64,000 nucleotides of DNA, taken from assembly GCA_964507325.1 (NCBI GenBank), contig CAZDQL010000023.1, positions 1 through 64,000 on the forward strand, given 5' to 3'. Within the stretch, counting starts at the first letter, position 1. Every line of letters begins with the position of its first letter. The DNA comes from CAZDQL01 sp964507325. GTDB taxonomy: Bacteria > Planctomycetota > UBA1135 > GCA-002686595. A program made the position numbers and the translations under genes. Under the pieces are notes generated by a model that saw only the letters and a program-made list of their open reading frames with translations, searched no databases and was not told the origin of the DNA. This document shows positions 1 through 7,136 of this stretch, piece after piece.

Positions 1-374
1 AGCCACTTGGTGGAGGTGTAGGCGAGATCACCGTCGGAGCGCAGCCGGGTGACGGTGTTGCGCGCCAGGGACCGGAAGAGCAGGACCTCGAGCAGCATGC
101 GTCCCACCACCCCGGCCTTGCTGGAGGGGTTCTCCAGGGGACTGGGCTTGATCCACGGCAAGGAGCGCTGTTGACCGCAGGTCGTCGGGATGCGGAAGGG
201 AACCGGTGTGCGGGCCCAGCCGACGATGCGCCACACGAAGCCCACCACGAAGAGCAGTGCGGCCGCGTAGGGGATGATCGTCCCGAAGAGCCCGGTCATG
301 CCCGCGACCTCCACGCCCCAGTAGGCCAGAGCCACCAGGACGAGGACCACCAGGAGAGAGATAAGCACCTTCAT
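1..374 (-). CDS. dsrM: DsrM, N-terminal part (cut by the left window edge)
   Basis: This is the membrane cytochrome b subunit of the DsrMKJOP complex, which links the quinone pool to DsrC-trisulfide chemistry. About 124 codons are visible. They begin MKVLISLLVVLVLVALAYWG, with two predicted membrane helices (about residues 3-22 and 31-51). A conserved DsrM stretch follows: RIVGWARTPVPFRIPTTCGQ, a WIKPSPLENPS-like segment, and MLLEVLLFRSLARNT. The rest, including most heme-ligating helices, lies left of base 1. The ATG at 374-372 overlaps the stop of the preceding RsbRD-type gene by one base (TGATG), so the two are translationally coupled. dsrKJOP would be expected further left but cannot be seen. 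Confidence 0.93.
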   Translation of the reverse strand, partial: MKVLISLLVVLVLVALAYWGVEVAGMTGLFGTIIPYAAALLFVVGFVWRIVGWARTPVPFRIPTTCGQQRSLPWIKPSPLENPSSKAGVVGRMLLEVLLFRSLARNTVTRLRSDGDLAYTSTKW

Positions 375-934
375 CACAGAACTCCTCTCCCGCCCGAGGC
401 GCAGGTTTCGGGTTCGCCGGGTGGGCCATCCGCCCACTCACCTTCCACCCGCCGCAGTAGGGTCGCGACCTGCTTGCGCACCTCCTGTACGCGCAGGTCG
501 GCGATCCGTCCGCGGTGGGCGGTGTAGCAGTCGAAGGCCACCAGGGCGAGTCGATCGACGCGCCGCTCGAGCTCCAGGAGGTGGGCCCGGGTCTCGTCGC
601 CTCGCGGGCCGGCGAGCTCGTGCGTCAGTTTCTCGCGGAGGAGCTCCTTGAGGCTGAACACGAAGCCCACCGCCTGAGACGCTGGGACCTCCTGCACGCA
701 AGTGATCTGGACCACACGCTCGAAGGGTGGACGAACCTCATCGTCGCAGAAGCCCTCGAGCAGGGCCTCGAAGAGGACCGCGAGCTGTTCCGCGATCGTG
801 GTCCCCGCCGGGTTGGCGAAGGGATCGCGGTTGTCGCTCAGGAAGCCCCTGGCGTCCTCGGGGAAGAGGGACAGGGCCTCCTCGGTCCACCCCCGCACGA
901 TGTGCTCGCGTTTTCGGCGTAGGGAGTCTTCCAA
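374..934 (-). CDS. RsbRD N-terminal-type sensor protein next to dsrM
   Basis: This 186-residue soluble protein matches the RsbRD N-terminal (non-heme globin-like) domain. Its signature is near residues 30-60: RGFLSDNRDPFANPAGTTIA followed by EQLAVLFEALLEG. Proteins of this type are often encoded beside dsrM in sulfate reducers; their role is unknown and a sensory or partner-binding role is only inferred. The start is a TTG at 934, chosen because a perfect AAAGGAG lies 8 bases upstream and the nearby ATG (942) is out of frame. The C-terminal tail (about residues 165-186) is Gly/Pro-rich and low in information. The stop overlaps the dsrM start by one base. Confidence 0.8.
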   Translation of the reverse strand: MEDSLRRKREHIVRGWTEEALSLFPEDARGFLSDNRDPFANPAGTTIAEQLAVLFEALLEGFCDDEVRPPFERVVQITCVQEVPASQAVGFVFSLKELLREKLTHELAGPRGDETRAHLLELERRVDRLALVAFDCYTAHRGRIADLRVQEVRKQVATLLRRVEGEWADGPPGEPETCASGGRGVL

Positions 935-973
935 CTCGGCATCTCCTTTCTGCTCGCCCGGCGGAATGCCCCG

Positions 974-1002
974 CCACCGCCGACCCCAGTGGCCGTCGGT
1001 GG
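974..1002 (-). terminator. Hairpin between dsrC and the RsbRD-type gene
   Basis: The arms ccaccgccgac (974-984) and gtcggtgg (995-1002) can pair with a small bulge over a roughly 10-base loop. No T-tract follows on the minus strand. It lies in the only sizeable gap (935-1043) inside the dsrC-dsrM part of the operon. It could attenuate readthrough or protect the 3' end of a highly expressed dsrC message; either role is inference. Confidence 0.35.
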
Positions 1003-1043
1003 CACGGGCGACTGGCCCGCGGTCTACCTCGGAGCGCTCCGGC

Positions 1044-1361
1044 TCAGACGCAGCCCGTGGGCTTGGGAAGACCCGCCACCTTGCAGGCGCCCTTGGCCGG
1101 TCCGGAGGGGAACAGCTCGTAGATCTGGTTGAGCTTGAAGCCGGTCGACTTGCAGAGGCGGCGAATCATGGGAGCCACGCCGTACTCGAGGTAGTACTCG
1201 CGCAGGTAGTTGACCACCTTCCAGTGGTCCTCGGAGAGCTCCTCGACCCCCTCGGTCAGACCGAGCGCGGCCGCGACATCCTCGTTCCAGGCTTCGGGCT
1301 GCTGGATGAAACCGTCTTCGTCGACTTCGAGGGTGCTGTCGCCTACTTTGAATTCGGGCAT
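1044..1361 (-). CDS. dsrC: DsrC, sulfur-carrier protein of dissimilatory sulfite reductase
   Basis: DsrC accepts sulfur from DsrAB as a trisulfide between its two C-terminal cysteines and delivers it to DsrMKJOP. The 105-residue protein starts MPEFKVGDSTLEVDEDGFI and contains EDHWKVVNYLREYYLEYG, APMIRRLCKSTG and YELFPSGPAKGACKVAGLPK. Both redox cysteines are present: Cys93 and the penultimate Cys104, ten residues apart. It is therefore a true DsrC rather than a TusE or single-Cys paralogue. An AGGAG lies 9 bases before the ATG. It sits between the TPR gene and the RsbRD-type gene in the same-strand dsr cluster. Confidence 0.97.
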   Translation of the reverse strand: MPEFKVGDSTLEVDEDGFIQQPEAWNEDVAAALGLTEGVEELSEDHWKVVNYLREYYLEYGVAPMIRRLCKSTGFKLNQIYELFPSGPAKGACKVAGLPKPTGCV

Positions 1362-1373
1362 GTTCTTCGTCTC

Positions 1374-1994
1374 CTAGGTTTGCTCCCGGACGCCATCGTC
1401 CGGGTCGTTTCCGATCTCGAAGGTGAGGACCCCCCCACCCTGTTCCTTGTTGCCGAGGGCCTTGTCGATCGCCCGCACCAGCTCCGGCTCGGGCGAGTAG
1501 CCCAGCTCCTGGGAGCGCCTCAGGAAGGCGCCCGCGGCGGCGACCTCACCCAGGGCGTTCAGCCCCACGGCCAAGTGGTAGTGCCCCCCCGGGTTCTCGG
1601 GCTCGATCTCCAGGACGCGACGGAAGCACTGCATCATCGGCTCCACGCGCCCCAGGTAGAGATTGGACAGGCCTTGGTTGTAGTGCCCGAGTACCTCGTC
1701 CGGATGCAGCTCGACCGCCTTGCCGTTGGCCTCCAGGCTGCCCTCGAAGTCGAGGCGCGAGAAGCGCGCACCGCCCAGGTTGATCCAACCCTGGAAGTAG
1801 GTCGGATCCAGCTCCACCGCCCGCAACAGGCAGCCCTCGGCGCTCTTCGCCCGCCCGATCTTCAGCAGGGCGTTGCCCAGCCGCCCGTGCGCCTCCGCGG
1901 AGTCGGGGTTGGCTTCCACCTCCGCCCGCAGGCGCTCGAAGTGCGAGTCCAGCGCGGGGTCGCGCTTCTCGTCGGGTTTCTCTTCACTGGTCAT
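1374..1994 (-). CDS. TPR-repeat protein in the dsr operon
   Basis: This 206-residue protein has about four tandem tetratricopeptide repeats between residues 20 and 175. Typical helices are AHGRLGNALLKIGRAKSAEG, GWINLGGARFSRLDFEGS, GHYNQGLSNLYLGRVEP and GHYHLAVGLNALGEVAAAG. No signal peptide is visible, so it is probably cytoplasmic. The ATG at 1994 overlaps the 3' end of the HEAT gene by 11 bases; an in-frame GTG lies 9 bases further upstream. TPRs mediate protein-protein contacts, so a scaffold or assembly role for Dsr proteins is plausible but unproven. Confidence 0.8.
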   Translation of the reverse strand: MTSEEKPDEKRDPALDSHFERLRAEVEANPDSAEAHGRLGNALLKIGRAKSAEGCLLRAVELDPTYFQGWINLGGARFSRLDFEGSLEANGKAVELHPDEVLGHYNQGLSNLYLGRVEPMMQCFRRVLEIEPENPGGHYHLAVGLNALGEVAAAGAFLRRSQELGYSPEPELVRAIDKALGNKEQGGGVLTFEIGNDPDDGVREQT

Positions 1995-2457
1995 GGCAAC
2001 CACATCCGTTGTTCGAGAAGCGCTGGTTGAGGGAGTCCTGCAGGCCCTTGCCCACTTCGCCCGGGCAGCGCTCGACCACCAGGCGCAGCGCCTGCGCCAG
2101 TCCCTCCTGCAGTCCGGGGTCCGCGGACAACCGGATCAGGTCAGGGACCATGGGGATCAGGAGGCGCGGGGCCTCCTCGGCGATCGCACGCACCACCGCC
2201 GGGGCGGTCAGGGCGTTGGTTCCCGACTCGTCGTTCATGGCCCACACCAGGCGTCGCACCAGGTTCTGCACCAGGTCGGGGTGGTGCCGGGCGGCGGTCT
2301 TCAGGGCGCGCAGCGCCCCCGCGCGCAGGGTGTCGTCCGAGTGGTAGCTGAGCCCCAAGAGGTGGCGCACGACCCGCGGCTCCCCGGCCACGAGGGTCTC
2401 CAGCTCGGCCGTCCGCTCCCCCTCGAGGGCCTGCATCAAGCGCGTCCTCAGGCGCAT
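1984..2457 (-). CDS. Small HEAT-repeat protein with C-terminal cysteine motif
   Basis: This 157-residue all-helical protein shows HEAT/armadillo-like pairs, such as RHLLGLSYHSDDTLRAGALR with ALKTAARHHPD, and PAVVRAIAEEAPRLLIPMVP with DLIRLSADPGLQEG. It ends FSNNGCGCHDQ, a compact CxCH motif that could bind metal or take part in redox chemistry (inference). Its start overlaps the end of dsrN by 10 bases and its end overlaps the TPR gene by 11 bases. The three genes are therefore made as one translational unit. I do not recognise a characterised homologue. The context suggests a helper for siroheme/Fe-S enzyme maturation or DsrC traffic. Confidence 0.75.
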   Translation of the reverse strand: MRLRTRLMQALEGERTAELETLVAGEPRVVRHLLGLSYHSDDTLRAGALRALKTAARHHPDLVQNLVRRLVWAMNDESGTNALTAPAVVRAIAEEAPRLLIPMVPDLIRLSADPGLQEGLAQALRLVVERCPGEVGKGLQDSLNQRFSNNGCGCHDQ

Positions 2458-3833
2458 CGCAGCTCCCCTCTGGCGGCGGCCACCAGACAGCGCGCCCACT
2501 GGGGCGCTCCGAGGGCGTGCAGGTGCGTGTAGCCCGCCACCACGTTGCGCGCGTGGATGCCGTCGCGCCCCTCGCCGAGCCCGGTACCGCGCTCGAGCTC
2601 CAGGACCGTGTCGGCTGCCCCCATTCCGGAGGTCACGCGGGAGTAGTGGAATTCGTGCCCGTGGAGCTCGCTCCCCTGCGGCACGAAGGGGTTCTCCTTC
2701 GCCACGCGCGCGCAGACGTAGCCGTGGCCCTGGGGGCGTTCCCCCTGCTCGACCTGGATCGGGAGCGCCCCCACCATGGGGTATTGCTTCCCGCGCCAGC
2801 GCAGGGACTCCGCCAGGTACATCAGGCCACCGCACTCCGCCCAGACGGGCAGTCCCGACTCGATGCGCGCGCGCAGCGCGTTCCGCAGTCGCTCGTTGGC
2901 CGCCAGTCCCTCGGCGTGCACTTCCGGGAAGCCGCCGCCGGCGTAGAGCGCGTCCACCTCCGGGAGCTCGGCGTCGTCCTGGGGTGCGATCGGGACCAGC
3001 TCGGCCCCTTCCGCCTCGAGCGCCTCCAGGTTCTCGGGGTAGTAGAAGGAGAAGGCGCGGTCCCTGAGAACACCCATGCGCACTCGAGGAGCGCCAGCGC
3101 GAGGAGGCTCGTCGACCGCTTCCGCCGCGAGCGCCGCGGCGCCCTGGGCCAGCTCGAGCAGGAGATCGATCTCCAAGTGCTGCGCCACGACGCGGCCCAG
3201 CTCGTCGAGGATGCGCTCCCGTTCGGGGTGCTCGACCGCGGGGAGCAGGCCCAGGTGGCGGCTGGGCAGGTCCTCTCCCGCGAGCCTGGGGATCGCCCCC
3301 AGGACCGGCACGCCGGTCTCGCGCGTGACCGCTTCGCGAATCACCCGCTCCTGTCGAGCCGTGCCGACGCGGTTCAGGACCACTCCGACCAGCTCGAGCT
3401 CCGGATCCAGCGCGCGGCACCCCATCACCAGGGCGGCGACGGTGCGCGTGGTCTTGGTGGCGTCGACCACCAGCACCACCGGCGCGCCGAGCAGGCGCGC
3501 GAGCTGGGCGGTGGAGTGGGAGCCCTCGGCGTCCAGGCCGTCGAAGAGCCCGCGGTTGCCCTCCACCACCGCCACGTCGGCGACACGCGCCGCTCCCGCG
3601 ACGGAGCCCAGGATCGCCTCGCGCGGCATCATGTAGGAGTCGAGGTTGCGGCCCGGGGCCCCCGCCGCGGCCCCCAGCCAAGCGGCGTCGATGAAATCGG
3701 GGCCCTTCTTGAAGGGCGCCACCACCCGCCCCCGCGCCCTGAGGGCGCGGATGACACCCAGGCTCACGAGGCTCTTGCCGGAGTCGCCGGCGAGGCCCGC
3801 GATCACCAGGCGGGGCAGGGGATGGGGGTTCAC
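2448..3833 (-). CDS. dsrN: DsrN, cobyrinate a,c-diamide synthase-like amidase
   Basis: The 461-residue protein belongs to the CobB/CbiA family. The N-terminal dethiobiotin-synthetase-like ATPase domain carries a P-loop variant GLAGDSGKSLVSLG, then PFKKGPDFIDAAWL and VVEGNRGLFDGLD. A class I glutamine amidotransferase domain follows, with the nucleophile cysteine in LPVWAECGGLMYL. In dsr clusters this enzyme (DsrN) is thought to amidate siroheme to the siroamide form used by DsrAB. The start is a GTG at 3833, fourteen bases after the dsrL stop, with no clear Shine-Dalgarno. Its stop overlaps the HEAT gene. Confidence 0.93.
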   Translation of the reverse strand: MNPHPLPRLVIAGLAGDSGKSLVSLGVIRALRARGRVVAPFKKGPDFIDAAWLGAAAGAPGRNLDSYMMPREAILGSVAGAARVADVAVVEGNRGLFDGLDAEGSHSTAQLARLLGAPVVLVVDATKTTRTVAALVMGCRALDPELELVGVVLNRVGTARQERVIREAVTRETGVPVLGAIPRLAGEDLPSRHLGLLPAVEHPERERILDELGRVVAQHLEIDLLLELAQGAAALAAEAVDEPPRAGAPRVRMGVLRDRAFSFYYPENLEALEAEGAELVPIAPQDDAELPEVDALYAGGGFPEVHAEGLAANERLRNALRARIESGLPVWAECGGLMYLAESLRWRGKQYPMVGALPIQVEQGERPQGHGYVCARVAKENPFVPQGSELHGHEFHYSRVTSGMGAADTVLELERGTGLGEGRDGIHARNVVAGYTHLHALGAPQWARCLVAAARGELRCA

Positions 3834-3846
3834 GGTTCGGGCGTGC

Positions 3847-5577
3847 CTAGACCATGTCGAGGAAGCCGCAGGGACACTCGTCCCTGCACTTGTCGCAGCC
3901 GTCGCAGGAGCCGAGGTCGACCGAGTAGTAGATCCCCGGTTCGAGCTTGTCCTCGGGCAGCTTCTTGAAGCAGGCGGGCGTGCAGTACATCCAGCAGCGC
4001 TCGCAGCCGAAGCAGGAACCACAGGAGAAGCAGCGCGTGACCTCGCGCTCGACGTCCTCCAGGTTGATGCCGGTGTCGATCTCGCGCTCGGGGTGTGCCA
4101 GGCGTTCCGCGGGCTCGAGCACCGTGCGCTGGGCGCGCGGGATGGCCTCGTAGAAGTCCAGCTTGAGGCGATCGGTACCGATCGGGGGCCGGCGGTCGGC
4201 GTAGGGCAGCTCCTCGCCACGCAGGGTGGCGTGGATGTGCTCGGCGGCCTTGCGCCCCTGCCCGATGGCCCCGGTGGCCAGGCCCAGGTTGACGTTGTCG
4301 CCTCCGGTCCAGAGACCGTCCAGCTTGGTGCAGCCCCACTCGTCGCCGTCGACCCAGCCCTCCTCGGTGAACAGCCCCAAGGAGTCGGTGTCGGGGGACT
4401 GGCTGACGGCGGTGATGACCGTCTCCACCTCCAGCTCGTAGGTGGCGCCCTCGATCGGGACCGGGCGCCGGCGGCCGGAGCTGTCCGGCTCCCCGAGCTC
4501 CATGCGCTGCACGCGCATCCCGACCACGTCGCCCTCGGCGTCGCGCAGGATCTCGTCCGGAGCGGCCAGGTAGACGATGTCGATCTCCTCGGCCAAGGCC
4601 TCGTCGATCTCGAGGTCGATGGCGGGCATCTCCTCGCGGGTGCGGCGGTACAGGATGGTCACCTTGGAGCCCGCGCGCTTGGCGATGCCGGCGGAGTCCA
4701 GGCCCAGGCGCAGGCTGACCCGCGCCGCGTCGATGGCGGTGTCCCCACCGCCGATGACCACCACCCTGCCGCCGATCGGCGGGGCCTGCCCCATGGCGAC
4801 CTGGCGCAGGAACTCGGTGCCGGTGTAGACCCCGGAGCCCTCCTCGCCGTCGCACCCCAGGTTGCGACCCTTGTGAGCGCCGATGCCGATGAAGATGGCG
4901 GCGTATTCCTTGCGCATCTCCTCCATGGAGACGTCCTTGCCCACCGTCTTGCTGCACTGGATGTCGACCCCCAGGTCCGCGATGCGCTGGACCTCGGCGG
5001 CGATGACGTCGCGCGGCAGGCGGTAGTCGGGGATGCCGTAGCGCAGCATGCCCCCCGGCTCCGGCAGTCCCTCGTAGACGGTCACGGGGTAGCCGCGCCG
5101 CGCCAGCTGATAGGCGCAGGAGAGCCCCGCGGGTCCGGCGCCGATGACCGCGACCTTCTCGCTGAAGGGGCCGCCCACGTCCAGCTTCGGGGCTTGGAGC
5201 TTGCGCTCCAGGGCCCAGTCGCCAAAGGCGCGCTCCACCGAGTTGATCGCCACCGGCCCGTCCTCCTTGACGCCGCGGTTGCAGCCGGTCTCACAGGGGT
5301 GCGGGCAGACGCGACCCATGATCGAGGGGAAGGGATTGGTCTCCATCTCGATCATGAAGGCACGGTCGAGCGCCTCCTCCCAGCTGAGGCCGAGCTTCTC
5401 GCGCTGGGCGATGACGGTCAGCCACCCGCGGATGTCGTTGCCGGAGGGACAGGTACCCAGGCAGGGGGGAAGCTTGTCCACCTGTTCCGGGCGGCGAGCG
5501 GAGGTCTTGGTCGAGGCCGCGCCACGTCCGGTGGTCTTGAACGGCTTCTTCGTCTTCTTCTTCTTCAGTAGGCCCAT
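3847..5577 (-). CDS. dsrL: DsrL, Fe-S flavoprotein NAD(P)H:DsrAB oxidoreductase
   Basis: This 576-residue GltD-like flavoprotein shuttles electrons between pyridine nucleotide and DsrAB. In order it shows an N-terminal Fe-S region (CLGTCPSGNDIRGWL and CPHPCETGCNRG), an FAD-binding GAGPAGLSCAYQLARRG, and an NAD(P)-binding VIGGGDTAIDAARVSLRLG followed by LYRRTREEMPA. It closes with a cysteine-rich C-terminus (CFSCGSCFGCERC and CDGCDKCRDECPCGF), which should bind further [4Fe-4S] clusters. The YRR after the nucleotide fold suggests NADP(H) preference, as in GltD (inference). DsrL is essential in sulfur oxidizers, but DsrL-2 types occur with reductive DsrAB. Only a weak GGGGA precedes the ATG, and it is 207 bp downstream of dsrD. 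Confidence 0.93.
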   Translation of the reverse strand: MGLLKKKKTKKPFKTTGRGAASTKTSARRPEQVDKLPPCLGTCPSGNDIRGWLTVIAQREKLGLSWEEALDRAFMIEMETNPFPSIMGRVCPHPCETGCNRGVKEDGPVAINSVERAFGDWALERKLQAPKLDVGGPFSEKVAVIGAGPAGLSCAYQLARRGYPVTVYEGLPEPGGMLRYGIPDYRLPRDVIAAEVQRIADLGVDIQCSKTVGKDVSMEEMRKEYAAIFIGIGAHKGRNLGCDGEEGSGVYTGTEFLRQVAMGQAPPIGGRVVVIGGGDTAIDAARVSLRLGLDSAGIAKRAGSKVTILYRRTREEMPAIDLEIDEALAEEIDIVYLAAPDEILRDAEGDVVGMRVQRMELGEPDSSGRRRPVPIEGATYELEVETVITAVSQSPDTDSLGLFTEEGWVDGDEWGCTKLDGLWTGGDNVNLGLATGAIGQGRKAAEHIHATLRGEELPYADRRPPIGTDRLKLDFYEAIPRAQRTVLEPAERLAHPEREIDTGINLEDVEREVTRCFSCGSCFGCERCWMYCTPACFKKLPEDKLEPGIYYSVDLGSCDGCDKCRDECPCGFLDMV

Positions 5578-5677
5578 TTCGTCCCCGATTCCGAAGGTGG
5601 ATCGTCTCGCAGATGGTTCCGCGCGCGGCCGCGGGACGGCCCGCTCGCACTATGGTCGGTTCGCTCTGATAAGTCTG

Positions 5678-5731
5678 GTCAGTCCCCCACCCGCTCCCGA
5701 CCCGCGGGCCAGGGGCGAGCGAGGGACTGAC
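5678..5731. repeat. Inverted repeat in the dsrD-dsrL gap
   Basis: The 207-bp gap 5578-5784 is the largest within the left-running dsr cluster. It holds a dyad gtcagtccc/gggactgac (5678-5686 with 5723-5731) with an inner cgctc/gagcg pair, giving a long GC-rich stem-loop. No T-run follows. It may be a partial terminator, a processing site that lowers dsrL expression relative to dsrABD, or a regulator site upstream of dsrL. Otherwise I see no gene here. Confidence 0.5.
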
Positions 5732-5784
5732 TGGTTGCCAAACGGCGACGTCCCCAGTCCGGGCTAGGGGAGCGGGGAGCGTCG

Positions 5785-6024
5785 CTACGCGTCGGGCGGA
5801 AGCACGATGTAGCTTCCACCGACGTAGGAGTAGGTGCAGCGTCCAGAGTCGATCAGCTGCCGGATGGCCAGCTTGCACAACTTCTTGTCGCAGCCCTGCT
5901 CCTCGAACTTCTCGAGCATGGCCTTGGTCAGGTCCATGGCCTTGAGGTTCCGCTTGCCGTGGTAATCCTTGACCATGGCGTACATCGCCTCGGCCACCTG
6001 GTCCACTATCGATGCGTCGCCCAT
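5785..6024 (-). CDS. dsrD: DsrD, winged-helix activator of DsrAB
   Basis: The 79-residue protein is a clear DsrD, with YHGKRNLKAMDLTKAMLEKF, LCKLAIRQLIDSGRCTYSYV and a C-terminal GGSYIVLPP. DsrD has a winged-helix fold and has been shown to stimulate DsrAB sulfite reduction. It is usually restricted to sulfate/sulfite reducers and disproportionators. It follows dsrB by 9 bases with TAGGAG six bases before the ATG, so it belongs to a dsrABD transcript. It is the main sequence argument for a reductive or reversible pathway. Confidence 0.96.
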   Translation of the reverse strand: MGDASIVDQVAEAMYAMVKDYHGKRNLKAMDLTKAMLEKFEEQGCDKKLCKLAIRQLIDSGRCTYSYVGGSYIVLPPDA

Positions 6025-6033
6025 GCTGGTCTC

Positions 6034-7119
6034 CTAGCTCTGGCGCAACTGCGAGGAGCGCTTGTAGGTCTCGCCGGCGTGCACGAAGTCGTCGATGTGG
6101 TACTTGGTGAAGTCCAGGCCGCTGAGCTCGAAGAACCTCGGCCAGCCGATGCGCTCGATCCACTCGCCGTAGCGTTCGAAGGGGCGCGCGTGCTCGGCGT
6201 AGACCTCGACCAGCGCCTTGACCGCCTCGACCACCTCGGGCCAGCGCGGCGGGTTGTTGGGCAGGTAGGGGATCGCCAGCTTCGAGAACTTCGGCTCGCT
6301 GCGCGCGTTGCTGACCTTGCCGCCGACCCAGATCGACACCCCGTCGTTCTCGGGGTCGTTGAGCCGCATGGCGGGGCAGACGGTGTAGCAGTTGGCGCAG
6401 AACATGCACTGGTCTTCGAGCACCTCCACCGAGTCGTGGCCTTCGACGGTCTTGGGCCGCACGGCGCCGGTGGGGCAGGAGGCGACCGTGGAGGGCACCT
6501 CGCACTGGGACTTGACCAGCTCGTGGTCGATCACGGGCACCTTGCGGTGCACGCCCAGGATGGCGATGTCGGAGCAGTGCACCGCGCCGCACATGTTCAG
6601 GCAGCAGGCGTAGGCGATGCGCAGCTTGGCGGGGAGCTTCATCGTCACGAAGTACTCGTGCAGCTCGTCCATGACGCACTTCACCACGCCCGAGGCGTCG
6701 GAGGCCGCCGAGTGGCAGTGCACCCAGCCTTGGGTGTGCACCACGTTGGTGATGGCGGGTCCGGTCCCTCCGACGGGGTAGCCTTCCTTCTCGAGCCGCT
6801 CGATCAGCGGGTCGATCTTCGACTCGTCCGTCAGGAGGAACTCGACGTTGTTGCGGCTCGTCCAGCGCAGGTGGCCGTCGGAGAACTCGTCGGCGATGGC
6901 GGCGTAGAGGCGCAGCGTCTCGACGCTGACCAGGCGCGGCGTTGCCGCACGCACCGAGTACAGCCGGTCACCCGACTCCGAAACGTGCATCAGCACGCCG
7001 GGGCGGGAGTTCTCGTGGTAGCGCCACTTGCCGTAGTTCTGCTTGATGACCGGGGGCAGGAACTTCTCGAAGTGCGGAGGCCCGATGTCGGTCTTTCTTT
7101 GCGGTTGGGTAGTAGTCAT
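6034..7119 (-). CDS. dsrB: DsrB, dissimilatory sulfite reductase beta subunit
   Basis: The 361-residue beta subunit of the cytoplasmic siroheme sulfite reductase contains the nitrite/sulfite reductase half-domains. These include HTQGWVHCHSAASDASGVVK and the siroheme-[4Fe-4S] segment YACCLNMCGAVHCSDIAILG. An inserted ferredoxin-like domain follows (DQCMFCANCYTVCPAMRLND). The C-terminus carries RYGEWIERIGWPRFFELSGL, typical of the family. GGAGG lies 8 bases before the ATG. The gene follows dsrA by 17 bases. Length and motifs are complete. Assignment to the reductive or oxidative type needs a tree. Confidence 0.97.
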   Translation of the reverse strand: MTTTQPQRKTDIGPPHFEKFLPPVIKQNYGKWRYHENSRPGVLMHVSESGDRLYSVRAATPRLVSVETLRLYAAIADEFSDGHLRWTSRNNVEFLLTDESKIDPLIERLEKEGYPVGGTGPAITNVVHTQGWVHCHSAASDASGVVKCVMDELHEYFVTMKLPAKLRIAYACCLNMCGAVHCSDIAILGVHRKVPVIDHELVKSQCEVPSTVASCPTGAVRPKTVEGHDSVEVLEDQCMFCANCYTVCPAMRLNDPENDGVSIWVGGKVSNARSEPKFSKLAIPYLPNNPPRWPEVVEAVKALVEVYAEHARPFERYGEWIERIGWPRFFELSGLDFTKYHIDDFVHAGETYKRSSQLRQS

Positions 7120-7136
7120 CTGATGATCCTCCGGGG

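Noticed and set aside
2517..5571. Long open frames on the plus strand opposite dsrN and dsrL
   Set aside because: They are antisense shadows caused by high GC at third positions. They are rich in Gly/Arg/Val/His, lack family motifs and have no ribosome binding sites, while the minus strand carries clear DsrN and DsrL.
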